Assembly: GCF_900114745.1 (NCBI RefSeq)
Contig: NZ_FOUB01000016.1
Span: 1-64,000 of the forward strand
Reading direction: 5' to 3'
Source: Nitrosomonas communis
Lineage (GTDB): Bacteria; Pseudomonadota; Gammaproteobacteria; Burkholderiales; Nitrosomonadaceae
DNA: 64,000 nucleotides
The position numbers and the translations under genes are program-made. The notes beneath the pieces were generated by a model. That model had not been told where the DNA came from. It saw only the letters and a list, made by a program, of their open reading frames with translations, and did not search any database. Every line of letters starts with the position of its first letter. Position 1 is the first letter of the stretch. This document shows positions 1 to 7,977 of the stretch, one piece after another.

Positions 1-24
1 GCCGACAACAGCGATTTGTTTCAT
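1..24 (-). CDS. Start of a gene cut by the window edge
   Basis: Only the first eight codons (MKQIAVVG) of a minus-strand gene are present. An ATG at 22-24 follows an AGGAG ribosome-binding site at good distance. The hydrophobic beta-strand start would suit a nucleotide-binding or Rossmann-type protein, but nothing more can be said. Confidence 0.45.
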
Positions 25-107
25 GTTGGTCTCCTGTTTAAGTTGAAATTGCTACCGTACCCCTAGCAGGGTGGAGGAGTCCATTCCATTGCTCTAGATA
101 TCTCTCC

Positions 108-428
108 CTATTTATCTGGCTGGATATGCGTGACCATATAGTCCCCATTCGATTGAATGAATGTAAAAGTCACACTATCACCCACCTTGATTCCTTGCAT
201 GAGTGCATGATCCTTGACCTTGAAATTCATCACCATAGCTGGCCATTTGAGCGATGCAATCGGCCCATGGGCAAGTTTTACGATGTTCTTGTCCAATTCA
301 ATCGCTTTTACTGTTGCCGTTCCCTCATGAGATACAGCGCCAGCATCAGCAAACTGCATGGTGATCAATCCAGCCAATACAAATACAACACAAACACTGA
401 CAAAAACACTCATTACATTTCGTTTCAT
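108..428 (-). CDS. cusF: CusF-like periplasmic copper-binding protein
   Basis: Predicted small periplasmic copper chaperone of the CusF family, which hands Cu(I)/Ag(I) to a CusCBA-type efflux pump. The start MKRNVM is chosen because it begins a signal peptide (hydrophobic residues about 6-25, cleavage near ADA). The mature part is a small OB-fold with the CusF metal site order His, seven residues, Trp, two residues, Met, one residue, Met (HGP...KWPAMVM), followed by GDSVTFTF. A longer reading frame upstream is unlikely. It is followed, in the same direction, by the gene cut at the window edge, and preceded by a small membrane protein and a lipoprotein, which suggests a copper-handling cluster. 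Confidence 0.85.
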   Translation of the reverse strand: MKRNVMSVFVSVCVVFVLAGLITMQFADAGAVSHEGTATVKAIELDKNIVKLAHGPIASLKWPAMVMNFKVKDHALMQGIKVGDSVTFTFIQSNGDYMVTHIQPDK

Positions 429-633
429 GATCCTCACTCCTGAATAAATAACCACTTTTTGTATACCAATCGGTCTGACGATCCAAACAAATAAATATAT
501 CTTGGCACACTGGCAAAACACCCTGCGCTTTCCTCTCAGCGAGGCAAGCAACACAAGTTTGGAAAACGATTAAGATATTTATTGAATCGAATGGAATTTG
601 CTGACGTCGACAGGCGTGCAGAAATCCACTCAA

Positions 634-1068
634 TCAATGACGAGAGGAAGGAATGGGAATGAAAAGACGCAGGAACAGCAGATATAAAGGCGGCCCGATG
701 GCGGGTACGAATGCAATATAGAAAGTATGAGGTGAAAAACTAATGAGAACACCCATCACAATCATTAACACCGGTAACCCGACAATAACATCAAGCAACG
801 CGACCTCACCGGTAAGCTTGGGTTTGCTTATCGAATATTCACAATTAGCCAGACAAACTCGCTCACTAGGTGAGGCAGGCTCGGCACAAGGCCCCTCCCT
901 ATGCTCCATGCTCTGTGGTGCTGGCAGATAGGGCATTACCAGACAACCCTCCAGCATGATCTTTGCTTGCACTACTAACAACGATATGAGCAATACTCCG
1001 CTTAACAAGCGTTTCGAATAGCGCAAGGAAAACTGACGGGAGCAAATAGAAAGGGTCCAGTGCTTCAT
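634..1068 (-). CDS. Small membrane protein of the copper-linked cluster
   Basis: A 144-residue protein that I do not recognise. It has one hydrophobic segment near residues 22-38 and two more at about 90-135. Between them lies a Cys-rich, Pro-rich loop (GCLVMP, GPCAEP, VCLANCE). The Cys/Met/His-rich loop and its place next to cusF make a metal-related role plausible, but this is inference from context. No convincing ribosome-binding site precedes the first ATG, so the true start may be internal. Confidence 0.5.
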   Translation of the reverse strand: MKHWTLSICSRQFSLRYSKRLLSGVLLISLLVVQAKIMLEGCLVMPYLPAPQSMEHREGPCAEPASPSERVCLANCEYSISKPKLTGEVALLDVIVGLPVLMIVMGVLISFSPHTFYIAFVPAIGPPLYLLFLRLFIPIPSSRH

Positions 1069-1126
1069 GCCGAAAAGGACATTCTTAAAACTGGGAGCCG
1101 AATCTTGCTACTTTGCTGATCAAACA

Positions 1127-1480
1127 TTACTTGATCTCTGCAGCCATTTTACGGTGAGAATCAGCCATATCCCTATTCGCTTTTGCAGCCTGTTCATATA
1201 GATGGACCAAAGCCGCAGTATGGCCCTGCAAATCCTGTGCCTGTCTACCATAGTGAGGAGCATTTGTTTCGTATTTCTCAAGCAGCTTCTTATACTCTTG
1301 TGCTTTTGACTGTATCTCCCTCGCTGTCGCTTCATAATGTTTGGCTAGCGCCTCATGGTCAGCAGGAGTTTTAGCATTCTGGATAGCTTGCGTCATATCC
1401 ATTGGATGAGGATGCATTTGTGCACAGGAAGTCAACGAAGCAAGAATAATCAAAATTACAGAAATCTTATATATTTTCAT
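1127..1480 (-). CDS. Small helical lipoprotein
   Basis: A 117-residue predicted outer-membrane or periplasmic lipoprotein. The start MKIYKI follows a GGGAAAGA ribosome-binding site. The signal peptide ends in the lipobox LTSC (Cys near residue 19). The rest is charged, helical and rich in Ala, Glu, His and Gln, with heptad-like spacing (coiled coil likely). An MHPHPMDM stretch after the lipidated Cys could bind metal. It sits upstream of, and in line with, the copper-linked genes. No family is named with confidence. A MITE copy begins 43 bases upstream of its start. Confidence 0.65.
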   Translation of the reverse strand: MKIYKISVILIILASLTSCAQMHPHPMDMTQAIQNAKTPADHEALAKHYEATAREIQSKAQEYKKLLEKYETNAPHYGRQAQDLQGHTAALVHLYEQAAKANRDMADSHRKMAAEIK

Positions 1481-1522
1481 GATATCTTTCCCGAATGAGT
1501 TGAAGTATAGGGCTAGCAATTA

Positions 1523-1625
1523 ATTCCATTTCCAAATCAAAAATGACGCGAAGGCGAGCCGCAGACAGTATCAATAATACGGCAAGGTGAAGCCGACAAA
1601 GTCAGTTTTGATTTAGAAATGGAAT
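1523..1625. repeat. MITE family I, copy 1 (full length)
   Basis: About 103 bp with inverted ends ATTCCATTTCYAAATCAAAA and an interior carrying GACGCGAAGGCGAGCCGC and ACGGCAAGGTGAAGCCGAC. The ends pair over roughly 26 bp. No transposase is encoded. It lies just upstream of the small lipoprotein gene. Twelve copies of this family occur in the window in both orientations. Confidence 0.9.
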
Positions 1626-1966
1626 AAGACCACTTCTTGAGACAACTTACAATATGCAGTCTACTATTAAATTGTCCCTGAAAAAAGGATTTTGAAGGAA
1701 CGACCCAGCCAGCACCGCTGGTGTGTTCCCTCAAGTATTTCTTGGATGAACAGTTTGTCATAAGTATCTTTCCTATTTAACGTGAGTTCGGCATAAGGAT
1801 CACGACACCTCGACTGGAAAAGCCTGTGAAAACCTAATGTTAAAAAATGGTTTCTTCTCTCAGAAGATAAAAACCACCAACCCTGCTAACAAATTAACAA
1901 AGAAGTCATATGACCTGCGATGGGAAGAATATTCGATTCAACGAGATCTTTGACATGGTTGGTCTA
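1626..1966. other. Intergenic stretch, short unsupported ORF
   Basis: No gene is recognised. A minus-strand frame opens at 1761 after an AGGAAAGA ribosome-binding site and reads about 45 codons (MTNCSSKKY...) before entering the MITE at 1523-1625. It may be a gene whose 3' end was replaced by the MITE, but nothing in it is recognisable. Confidence 0.3.
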
Positions 1967-2086
1967 TTACCGTGACATGCCTATTTTTCTAAGCTGCCTA
2001 TGCGGCAGCGAACGCAAAAGCTGAGTAATCATGCTTTTACCCGCACCCATCGCCCCGGTTAATCCAATCAATTTAATTTTTGCCAT
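1967..2086 (-). pseudogene. Kinase 5' fragment fused to a CRISPR repeat
   Basis: The ATG at 2084-2086 has an AGGTG ribosome-binding site and opens a 24-codon start of a P-loop protein: MAKIKLIG, then LTGAMGAGKS (Walker A), then MITQLL. The pattern fits small nucleotide kinases such as phage deoxynucleoside monophosphate kinase or dephospho-CoA kinase. At 2013 the reading frame runs straight into a perfect copy of the type I-F CRISPR repeat and stops at 1967. The combined 39-codon frame is therefore a chimera. The rest of the kinase is missing. An IS200 relic lies immediately upstream. Confidence 0.6.
1986..2013 (-). CRISPR. Solitary type I-F CRISPR repeat
   Basis: A 28-bp sequence identical over its whole length to the consensus repeat of the array at 3511-5158, in the same orientation, but about 1.5 kb beyond the trailer end. 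No second repeat lies 32 bp away on either side, so it is not a working array. It is embedded in the truncated kinase frame described at 1967-2086. Confidence 0.9.
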
Positions 2087-2091
2087 CTCAC

Positions 2092-2497
2092 ACCTAAATA
2101 AACGAGGTAATCCCCCGGCTTTGCCGGGGTACTATTAAAGGTTTGACCATGTGATGCGGTCACCCTGATTGTGTATTAGTATTCCGCCGAAGTACTCGGT
2201 ATCCCACATAGTAGGATATACCAAAGGGAAAAGTGCGATATCGATTGCGCGGAGATTTATGGGAAAAACAAGGAATTTTACAGGTGAGAGTTTTTGGGCA
2301 CGTGGTTATTTTGTATCCACGGTGGAATTAGATGAAGAGATGGTCAGAGAATATATTCGACATCAAGAGAAAGAGTATGAACACTATGACCAACTCAAGC
2401 TGGGTATATGAGGCCACCTTTAGGTGGCACCAGCTTTTTGCCCCTTTGAGGGGCCAACAAAAATAAGCCTCCGGCTTTGCCGGAGGTAATTTAACTA
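2092..2497 (+). mobile_element. IS200-type element, internally deleted copy
   Basis: Both ends match the full copy at 19689-20317. The left end carries the hairpin CCCCCGGC-tttg-GCCGGGG and the following TATTAAAGGTTTGACC; the right end carries the hairpin GCCTCCGGC-ttt-GCCGGAGG. Relative to the full copy about 230 bp is missing, from just before the transposase start to the codons around the HUH motif, so only the C-terminal half of tnpA remains. It can no longer move by itself. Confidence 0.85.
2169..2411 (+). pseudogene. tnpA: IS200-family transposase tnpA, N-terminal half lost
   Basis: The frame keeps the SIPPKYSV segment, the GKSAISIARRF and FWARGYFVSTV segments and the C-terminal helix with the catalytic Tyr (REYIRHQEKE). 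It lacks about the first 62 residues, including the metal-binding HUH motif. It is about 85-90 percent identical by eye to the intact copy at 19800-20231. It cannot produce an active Y1 transposase. Confidence 0.85.
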
Positions 2498-2785
2498 AAT
2501 ATTTAGCTAGCTTTTATGGTTCCTAGTTCTGGATGCAATCCATAAAGGGTGCAACTGATGCCATTTGCATCCACAAATTGACTGCCACACACAAAAATTT
2601 AACGGATAATCCGGTAAACTGATTCTGGCAATCTGCAATAAATTGTTGTCTCACCTCAATCGAGTTGAAATGACAATTTTGTTAATGACAGAACGATGGA
2701 CACCGGACTTTTCAAGCTGTGCTACTTCTTTGGCAGCGACATTCGTGAGTACTATACGACTTAGTTTGCTTACCCTCGCCCTATC

Positions 2786-3181
2786 ATGGCCATCGAGGTT
2801 ATTGAAAAGCTTATTAGGGAGCATGGATCTATGGAAACTCTTAAAGAGCAGCTTCTGTTGTTGAAGGATCAGCTCATAACTTACGAGAATGAGCTTTCTG
2901 CATGCAGAAGAAAGACTTCTGCTTTGGCAGATATGATATGCCACCTTGAATCTCAAATTCAGAGCCTTAAGCTCGAAAATTGCGCATTGAATGAGAAGAT
3001 AGAAAGCTTTCATAACGCAAACCCTCATGGTCATCGATGTAGACATTGCGGTTCGACAAAGCTGAAAAGAATAGGGGGTGAACCACATAAAATATTTGGA
3101 GATATGGGCATAGTCGACACTTTCTTCACTTGCATGGATTGTGAAAAAGAATCAGTCATCACAATTGATATCCTTAAATAG
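2786..3181 (+). CDS. Coiled-coil protein with C-terminal zinc ribbon
   Basis: A 131-residue protein I do not recognise. Residues 1-75 form a long charged helix with leucine heptads (coiled coil). Residues about 84-125 hold two Cys pairs, CRHCG and CMDC, 30 residues apart, as in a zinc ribbon. A stop lies eight codons upstream, so the ATG at 2786 is the only good start, although its ribosome-binding site is weak. It sits between the IS200 relic and a second zinc-ribbon gene, next to the CRISPR trailer. The type is common among phage and mobile-element hypothetical proteins; a DNA- or RNA-binding role is inference. Confidence 0.6.
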   Translation: MAIEVIEKLIREHGSMETLKEQLLLLKDQLITYENELSACRRKTSALADMICHLESQIQSLKLENCALNEKIESFHNANPHGHRCRHCGSTKLKRIGGEPHKIFGDMGIVDTFFTCMDCEKESVITIDILK

Positions 3182-3263
3182 TTTTATTACACATTGGCTG
3201 AATAGGCGGCCTCTCCTATGCTGATAGAATAGAAAGTTCCACCAAACTATTAAAGGGGAAGCT

Positions 3264-3472
3264 ATGGGATTATTTAACGACCAGAACATCGAAATTACCT
3301 GCCCTAATTGCAAGACTAAGATCAAGAAGCCTTTGAGATAGTTTAAGCAGGATGGTAACCGTTGCACTGGATGTAAGGTTACTTTCGAAACAGATCAATT
3401 CAGGAAAGAGGTTAAGAAAGTGGAACGCAAACTCTCGACCTCATGCAGGAGTTTAGAAAGATGGGCAAGTAA
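3264..3472 (+). pseudogene. Broken small zinc-ribbon gene
   Basis: A strong ribosome-binding site (AAAGGGGAAG) precedes the ATG at 3264. The frame reads MGLFNDQNIEITCPNCK... and stops at an in-frame TAG (3339-3341, codon 26). Beyond it the same frame continues with FKQDGNRCTGCKVTF, giving the second Cys pair of a zinc ribbon. A later one-base shift restores a frame reading LDLMQEFRKMGK and a stop at 3472. Two lesions therefore break a gene of about 69 codons. The first CRISPR repeat begins 39 bp downstream. Confidence 0.6.
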
Positions 3473-3510
3473 TCCTTTCCAAAAGTCACAGAATTCTTTT
3501 GTATCTGCTG

Positions 3511-5158
3511 CTTCTAAGCTGCCTATGCGGCAGCGAACTCGTCCCAGGGCTTGTTGAGCGCGACGTTCTCTTTCTAAGCTGCCTATGCGGCAGCGAACAC
3601 AGCGAGATCGAGGCGTGGCAGCGATTGAGCTTTCTAAGCTGCCTATGCGGCAGCGAACATTGACCGCGGCCAAAGCGTCGGCGGATTTGTTTTCTAAGCT
3701 GCCTATGCGGCAGCGAACTTTCAGCGCCTTTTTGTACAGCTTCACGATCATTTCTAAGCTGCCTATGCGGCAGCGAACCGCAGCGTTAATACGCTAGTCG
3801 GGCTTTTGCATTTCTAAGCTGCCTATGCGGCAGCGAACTATCAAACACTGGCGATCGGATGACGATAGATTTTCTAAGCTGCCTATGCGGCAGCGAACGG
3901 GATTAGAAAGTCTCGCACCTGCCGCACCAATTTCTAAGCTGCCTATGCGGCAGCGAACGACATAGCGGTTCGAGACAATCGGCTCCTCGATTTCTAAGCT
4001 GCCTATGCGGCAGCGAACCACTACTTGCATTAACGATCTCGGCGCACTTGTTTCTAAGCTGCCTATGCGGCAGCGAACGTTGTATTTGTGAAGGTGGAGC
4101 AAATGGACTTTTTCTAAGCTGCCTATGCGGCAGCGAACGGTCTGAGATAAAGACTTCAAGCCGCTTTTAATTTCTAAGCTGCCTATGCGGCAGCGAACTT
4201 GTGAATCCAATTCAATTCGATTCCGAAAATTTTCTAAGCTGCCTATGCGGCAGCGAACACTGGACGCCAAAACGTGGTTGCAGCGGGTATTTTCTAAGCT
4301 GCCTATGCGGCAGCGAACCTGAAGATACTTTCAGCAGCTTTGCCTATACCTTTCTAAGCTGCCTATGCGGCAGCGAACAACAACCTTTGGTAATTCTGCT
4401 TCCCCTAATTTTTCTAAGCTGCCTATGCGGCAGCGAACCCGGAAATCCTGCGCGAGCTGCGTGACACGGTTTTCTAAGCTGCCTATGCGGCAGCGAACGT
4501 CGGCGCGCGTCTGAGCCAGTGGCCCAGCACTTTCTAAGCTGCCTATGCGGCAGCGAACCCGGAAATCCTGCGCGAGCTGCGTGACACGGTTTTCTAAGCT
4601 GCCTATGCGGCAGCGAACGTCGGCGCGCGTCTGAGCCAGTGGCCCAGCACTTTCTAAGCTGCCTATGCGGCAGCGAACCCGGAAATCCTGCGCGAGCTGC
4701 GTGACACGGTTTTCTAAGCTGCCTATGCGGCAGCGAACGTCGGCGCGCGTCTGAGCCAGTGGCCCAGCACTTTCTAAGCTGCCTATGCGGCAGCGAACGG
4801 TAGCACATTAAGATGCCAGTCTAACGGCGATTTCTAAGCTGCCTATGCGGCAGCGAACTCATAGCTAAAATAGAAACATATTCTGAATTTTTTCTAAGCT
4901 GCCTATGCGGCAGCGAACTGGTGCTCGATGATCTCCTTGATCGAGATATATTTCTAAGCTGCCTATGCGGCAGCGAACGCTCGGCGAACCGATGCCCGAG
5001 GAACTGATCGTTTCTAAGCTGCCTATGCGGCAGTGAACTCAACACGCCGGCCGACGTGTCCACCTCGAGCTTTCTAAGCTGCCTATGCGGCAGCGAACTA
5101 ACAGCAGCAGTGTTACCCATAGGTGAGATTTTTCTAAGCTGCCTATGCGGCAGCGAAC
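3511..5158 (-). CRISPR. Type I-F CRISPR array, 28 repeats and 27 spacers
   Basis: The repeat is 28 bp (minus strand GTTCGCTGCC...GGCAGCTTAGAAA with the type I-F hairpin CTGCC/GGCAG) and every spacer is 32 bp, giving an exact 60-bp period. It is transcribed in the cas direction, with the leader at 5159-5289. The trailer-end repeat (3511-3538) differs in its last base, as expected of the oldest end. The repeat at 5011-5038 has one changed base (CAGTGAAC on the plus strand). Spacers at 4439-4470, 4559-4590 and 4679-4710 are identical (block A). Those at 4499-4530, 4619-4650 and 4739-4770 are identical (block B). This leaves 23 distinct spacers. Confidence 0.98.
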
Positions 5159-5289
5159 AGATCATAAAAAAACTTAAAGCCAGTCACATAACAGTTTACA
5201 GAGGGATTTTCCTTAATTTACCCATCTAAAAACTGATAAATATAATTAACTGATTAGTTTATATATTTTTAAAGAGCAAAAAAAATGGG
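5159..5289 (-). promoter_or_regulatory. CRISPR leader
   Basis: A 131-bp AT-rich, non-coding stretch lies between the cas6f stop and the first (newest) repeat. Its position and composition are those of a type I-F leader, which carries the crRNA promoter and the sites that direct spacer integration. I do not assign exact promoter boxes or an IHF site. Confidence 0.75.
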
Positions 5290-5874
5290 TCAAAACTCAG
5301 GAACGGTGGCTTTGTTGCTTAAACCATAGCTGCTGTAAGTACCTCCTGAAGGTTTTGAAATTATTGTTTTTCTAATCCACAAACAAAATTTTTTAACGCT
5401 GCTCAAACTCTTGAGGCGAATAAACGGTGTTGTTATGGATTTATGCGTCATCCCGTTATAACGAAGCAACGCCTCGTCATAACTCACATTATGCCGAACG
5501 GTATAACGCCGGGCTAAGCGCTCTTTGCTGGTTTTGGGTTGCTGGCGTTGGTAAATCGCATATCCCTTAAGCTTTTCAGGCACGGGGCGGATGCTCGTGC
5601 AATGTAAATAGTCGCTCAGGCGGTCCAGCCATTTCGCGGCATTAAAACGGGCGAGCATGGCTTCGTCGTGAGCAAACAGTCGACACTCACCGCCCAGGAC
5701 GCTGTATCTCTCGCCTACAACATACTCCGGAAACGATACTCCAATTGGCACTTGTTTACGATCATCCTGCATTTCAACCAAACCTAGGTGAATTTGCTGG
5801 AAGACTTTAGACCAGAGAAAGTTGATGCAAATGTCTTCTTCGGGTAACAGCTTGAGTTCTAGATAATATTTCAT
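5290..5874 (-). CDS. cas6f: Cas6f (Csy4) crRNA-processing endoribonuclease
   Basis: A 194-residue protein of normal length for Csy4 (about 187). It cuts the repeat hairpin of the precursor crRNA and stays bound to the 3' handle. The N-terminal ferredoxin-like part has His at residue 29 (QQIHLG), the position of the catalytic His in the Pseudomonas enzyme. The basic helix KTSKERLARRYTVRHN (about 115-130) is the RNA-binding arginine helix. It is the last gene of the cas operon, 11 bp after cas7f, and abuts the leader. Confidence 0.93.
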   Translation of the reverse strand: MKYYLELKLLPEEDICINFLWSKVFQQIHLGLVEMQDDRKQVPIGVSFPEYVVGERYSVLGGECRLFAHDEAMLARFNAAKWLDRLSDYLHCTSIRPVPEKLKGYAIYQRQQPKTSKERLARRYTVRHNVSYDEALLRYNGMTHKSITTPFIRLKSLSSVKKFCLWIRKTIISKPSGGTYSSYGLSNKATVPEF

Positions 5875-5885
5875 GCTTAGTTACC

Positions 5886-6914
5886 TTAATCATCAGATTT
5901 TTGTTTTTTCTTTTCATCTTCTTTGCCAAATACTCCACCGCGAATTAATGTTGCAATTACATAATGTTGTTGTTCATTGGGTATTTCGATGTCATTCAGC
6001 CATTGAAGAAACAAAGTGTAAAAATCGTTTTTTTCAATTCGATGTGCTATCCCTCGCGATGTGACCGAACCATAAGGCTCTATGGCGATGACTCTTGCAC
6101 TGGAATCGACATTATGCCAGGTGTCGATAGTCCTCAAGGCATTGCCTATTTTTTCTGAGTGCATGGCCGCGCATCCATTTAATTGGAATAAAAACTTTGA
6201 TTTTTCACCTTTGGGAGGATTGAGCACCATTTCTTGAGAGGGCCATACATGTTGACCAAAACCTATCTTGGCAAATGCTGTTATTTCAAGATACTCAAAA
6301 CTGTCACCTTTTAGACCATTTTGCACCGTAGTAACCAATTGCGCGAAAGGATGATTACTGTCATCTGGTAATAAGCTGAATTGGTTAAATGAATAATCGT
6401 AAGCATTAAAATACCATTGTTGGTCGCGATATTTCACAATGATGCAAATGTTTTCGGCTCCACAACGATTGCGCCATAAAAACCGTCCATTGACAATGTT
6501 ATTGGCGTAGCGAACCGCCAACTCTTCAAATTTATGTTCATTTCGGTACGTTTTGATGACTTGGTTGAGTCTTTCTTCGAACTCTGGAGCGTTACAAGCC
6601 GTTGGCTCTTCAAGTTGACCCAAAATTTTTAACGTAAAGCTGACGCATAAGGTATCGGCTTCATGTGGTAGGGCTGCATCATCTCCCCACGAAAGATTCG
6701 GTTCTGCTTTTTCTTTATCATTCTTCACGCCATACTGGCTTTTGGTAGCACGGTTTCTTTTTTCATGCAATTTGATCGGCTGCCATTGATCGTGTTTGTC
6801 AATATCAATCCATAAGCCTGATGTCATTAACGCATCAGAAACTTCCAGTTTACGGCTAAACGCTAGTACCGATGGCAGATCCAACGCAGTAGTTTTAGTT
6901 TGTTTTGCAGCCAT
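5886..6914 (-). CDS. cas7f: Cas7f (Csy3), crRNA-guided backbone subunit
   Basis: A 342-residue protein forming the six-copy backbone of the type I-F Csy complex along the crRNA. The start MAAKQTKT is chosen because it follows an AAGGAG ribosome-binding site and matches family length (about 340); the longer open frame overlaps cas5f without support. Family features are PSVLAFSRKLEVSDALM at the N-terminus and the NGRFLWRNR segment near the middle. The C-terminal tail is Lys-rich. The start lies 13 bp after the cas5f stop. Confidence 0.94.
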   Translation of the reverse strand: MAAKQTKTTALDLPSVLAFSRKLEVSDALMTSGLWIDIDKHDQWQPIKLHEKRNRATKSQYGVKNDKEKAEPNLSWGDDAALPHEADTLCVSFTLKILGQLEEPTACNAPEFEERLNQVIKTYRNEHKFEELAVRYANNIVNGRFLWRNRCGAENICIIVKYRDQQWYFNAYDYSFNQFSLLPDDSNHPFAQLVTTVQNGLKGDSFEYLEITAFAKIGFGQHVWPSQEMVLNPPKGEKSKFLFQLNGCAAMHSEKIGNALRTIDTWHNVDSSARVIAIEPYGSVTSRGIAHRIEKNDFYTLFLQWLNDIEIPNEQQHYVIATLIRGGVFGKEDEKKKQKSDD

Positions 6915-6927
6915 TATTTTTTCTCCT

Positions 6928-7977
6928 TTAATTGTTGAAATCGAAAAAATCATCTTCAAAATCATCGTCAACTTCAGCCCTAGACTCAAGCTCAGTTAAG
7001 CTAGATTTTGGGCTTACCTGTGCCAATTCACCTTGTCGGCATAAATACCAATATTGTTCATAATGGTAATGCCAAAGCATGTCTGCCAGACCTTGGATAC
7101 GGTGCAGGCTGCGCCATTCGCCGATGCTGTGCGCTGCTTCTACAAAGCAAACTGGGGTGATGGCATCGCGAGTGTTTGCGACTTCGCCCGGTTGGTAAAC
7201 AGGGCTAATAGCTTTGTATCCGTTGGTGATCGGAACAAGCCAACCTTTGGCGGGCTTTTCGAGCCGTACCCACTCGGCTTGGGTTTTATCGGTTGCCTCA
7301 AACTCGTTGTCTTGCAATTTGGGTTTGGCTTGGTACTTAAGTGCAGAAAAGTCCAGCCAAGCATCGATTAATTCGGCATCTGGTTGCTGTTGTTTTATGT
7401 TTTCATAATGTTCAGTTAATAAATCGGTACGATCCATCAGTACAAATCCGGGTAATAGCAAGCATTTAATTTTCTTTAGTAGCTTTTCTTCATCCTGATT
7501 AAGCACATGGATAGCAGCAATTTTTTGAATCGAGCCACCTGCTAAGCGGTGCTGATATGCCAAATTCAGGAGTGTTTCCTTTAACGTGTTAATTTCAGCC
7601 GTCCGGCCTATATTCAAATCAGGGCAAGCCATGATCAAAGAAACCGTCATGCTCATTTTGCCCTCTTCGATAATGGGTGGAGATGTTGTGGCCTTTTCTC
7701 GTCCTTTATTGTCCTTCCCTTTCTCTCTAGGTGGATTTTTTGTTTGAGCAAAGAAATAGTCGCTATACCTTTTATGTTGATAGACATGTATTTGGTGCTG
7801 ATGACAAATAACCGCGCAACCTTGAAGCGATAATCTGGAATTTTTCGCTAGCTTTCGTGATAAAGCATGGCCAAAGCCTAAAAAATGGGTAACAGCAGGA
7901 AATCCATAAGTAAACCCAGCGATGCAATTGGCATCTTGGACGCTAATCCTTTCAAAAATGATGTAAGCATTATTCAT
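6928..7977 (-). CDS. cas5f: Cas5f (Csy2)
   Basis: A 349-residue protein that with Cas8f forms the 5'-handle-binding tail of the Csy complex. The conserved N-terminal block (about residues 14-44, CIAGFTYGFPAVTHFLGF then HALSRKL) is clear, as is GFVLMDRTDLL in the middle. A charged low-complexity stretch (about 80-105, KNPPREKGKDNKGREK) lengthens a loop and makes the protein slightly longer than the Pseudomonas form. Start and the cas8f stop overlap by 4 bp (ATGA), implying translational coupling. Confidence 0.92.
   Translation of the reverse strand: MNNAYIIFERISVQDANCIAGFTYGFPAVTHFLGFGHALSRKLAKNSRLSLQGCAVICHQHQIHVYQHKRYSDYFFAQTKNPPREKGKDNKGREKATTSPPIIEEGKMSMTVSLIMACPDLNIGRTAEINTLKETLLNLAYQHRLAGGSIQKIAAIHVLNQDEEKLLKKIKCLLLPGFVLMDRTDLLTEHYENIKQQQPDAELIDAWLDFSALKYQAKPKLQDNEFEATDKTQAEWVRLEKPAKGWLVPITNGYKAISPVYQPGEVANTRDAITPVCFVEAAHSIGEWRSLHRIQGLADMLWHYHYEQYWYLCRQGELAQVSPKSSLTELESRAEVDDDFEDDFFDFNN

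Noticed and set aside
2651..3088. A 145-codon minus-strand frame opposite the zinc-ribbon gene
   Set aside because: It is the shadow of the coiled-coil gene; the plus strand has the paired Cys motifs and better codon pattern.
3395..5165. Open reading frames running through the CRISPR array with a repeated LPHRQLRK or RCRIGSLE motif
   Set aside because: The 60-bp period is a multiple of three, so the repeats give long artificial frames. They have no ribosome-binding sites and are array artefacts.
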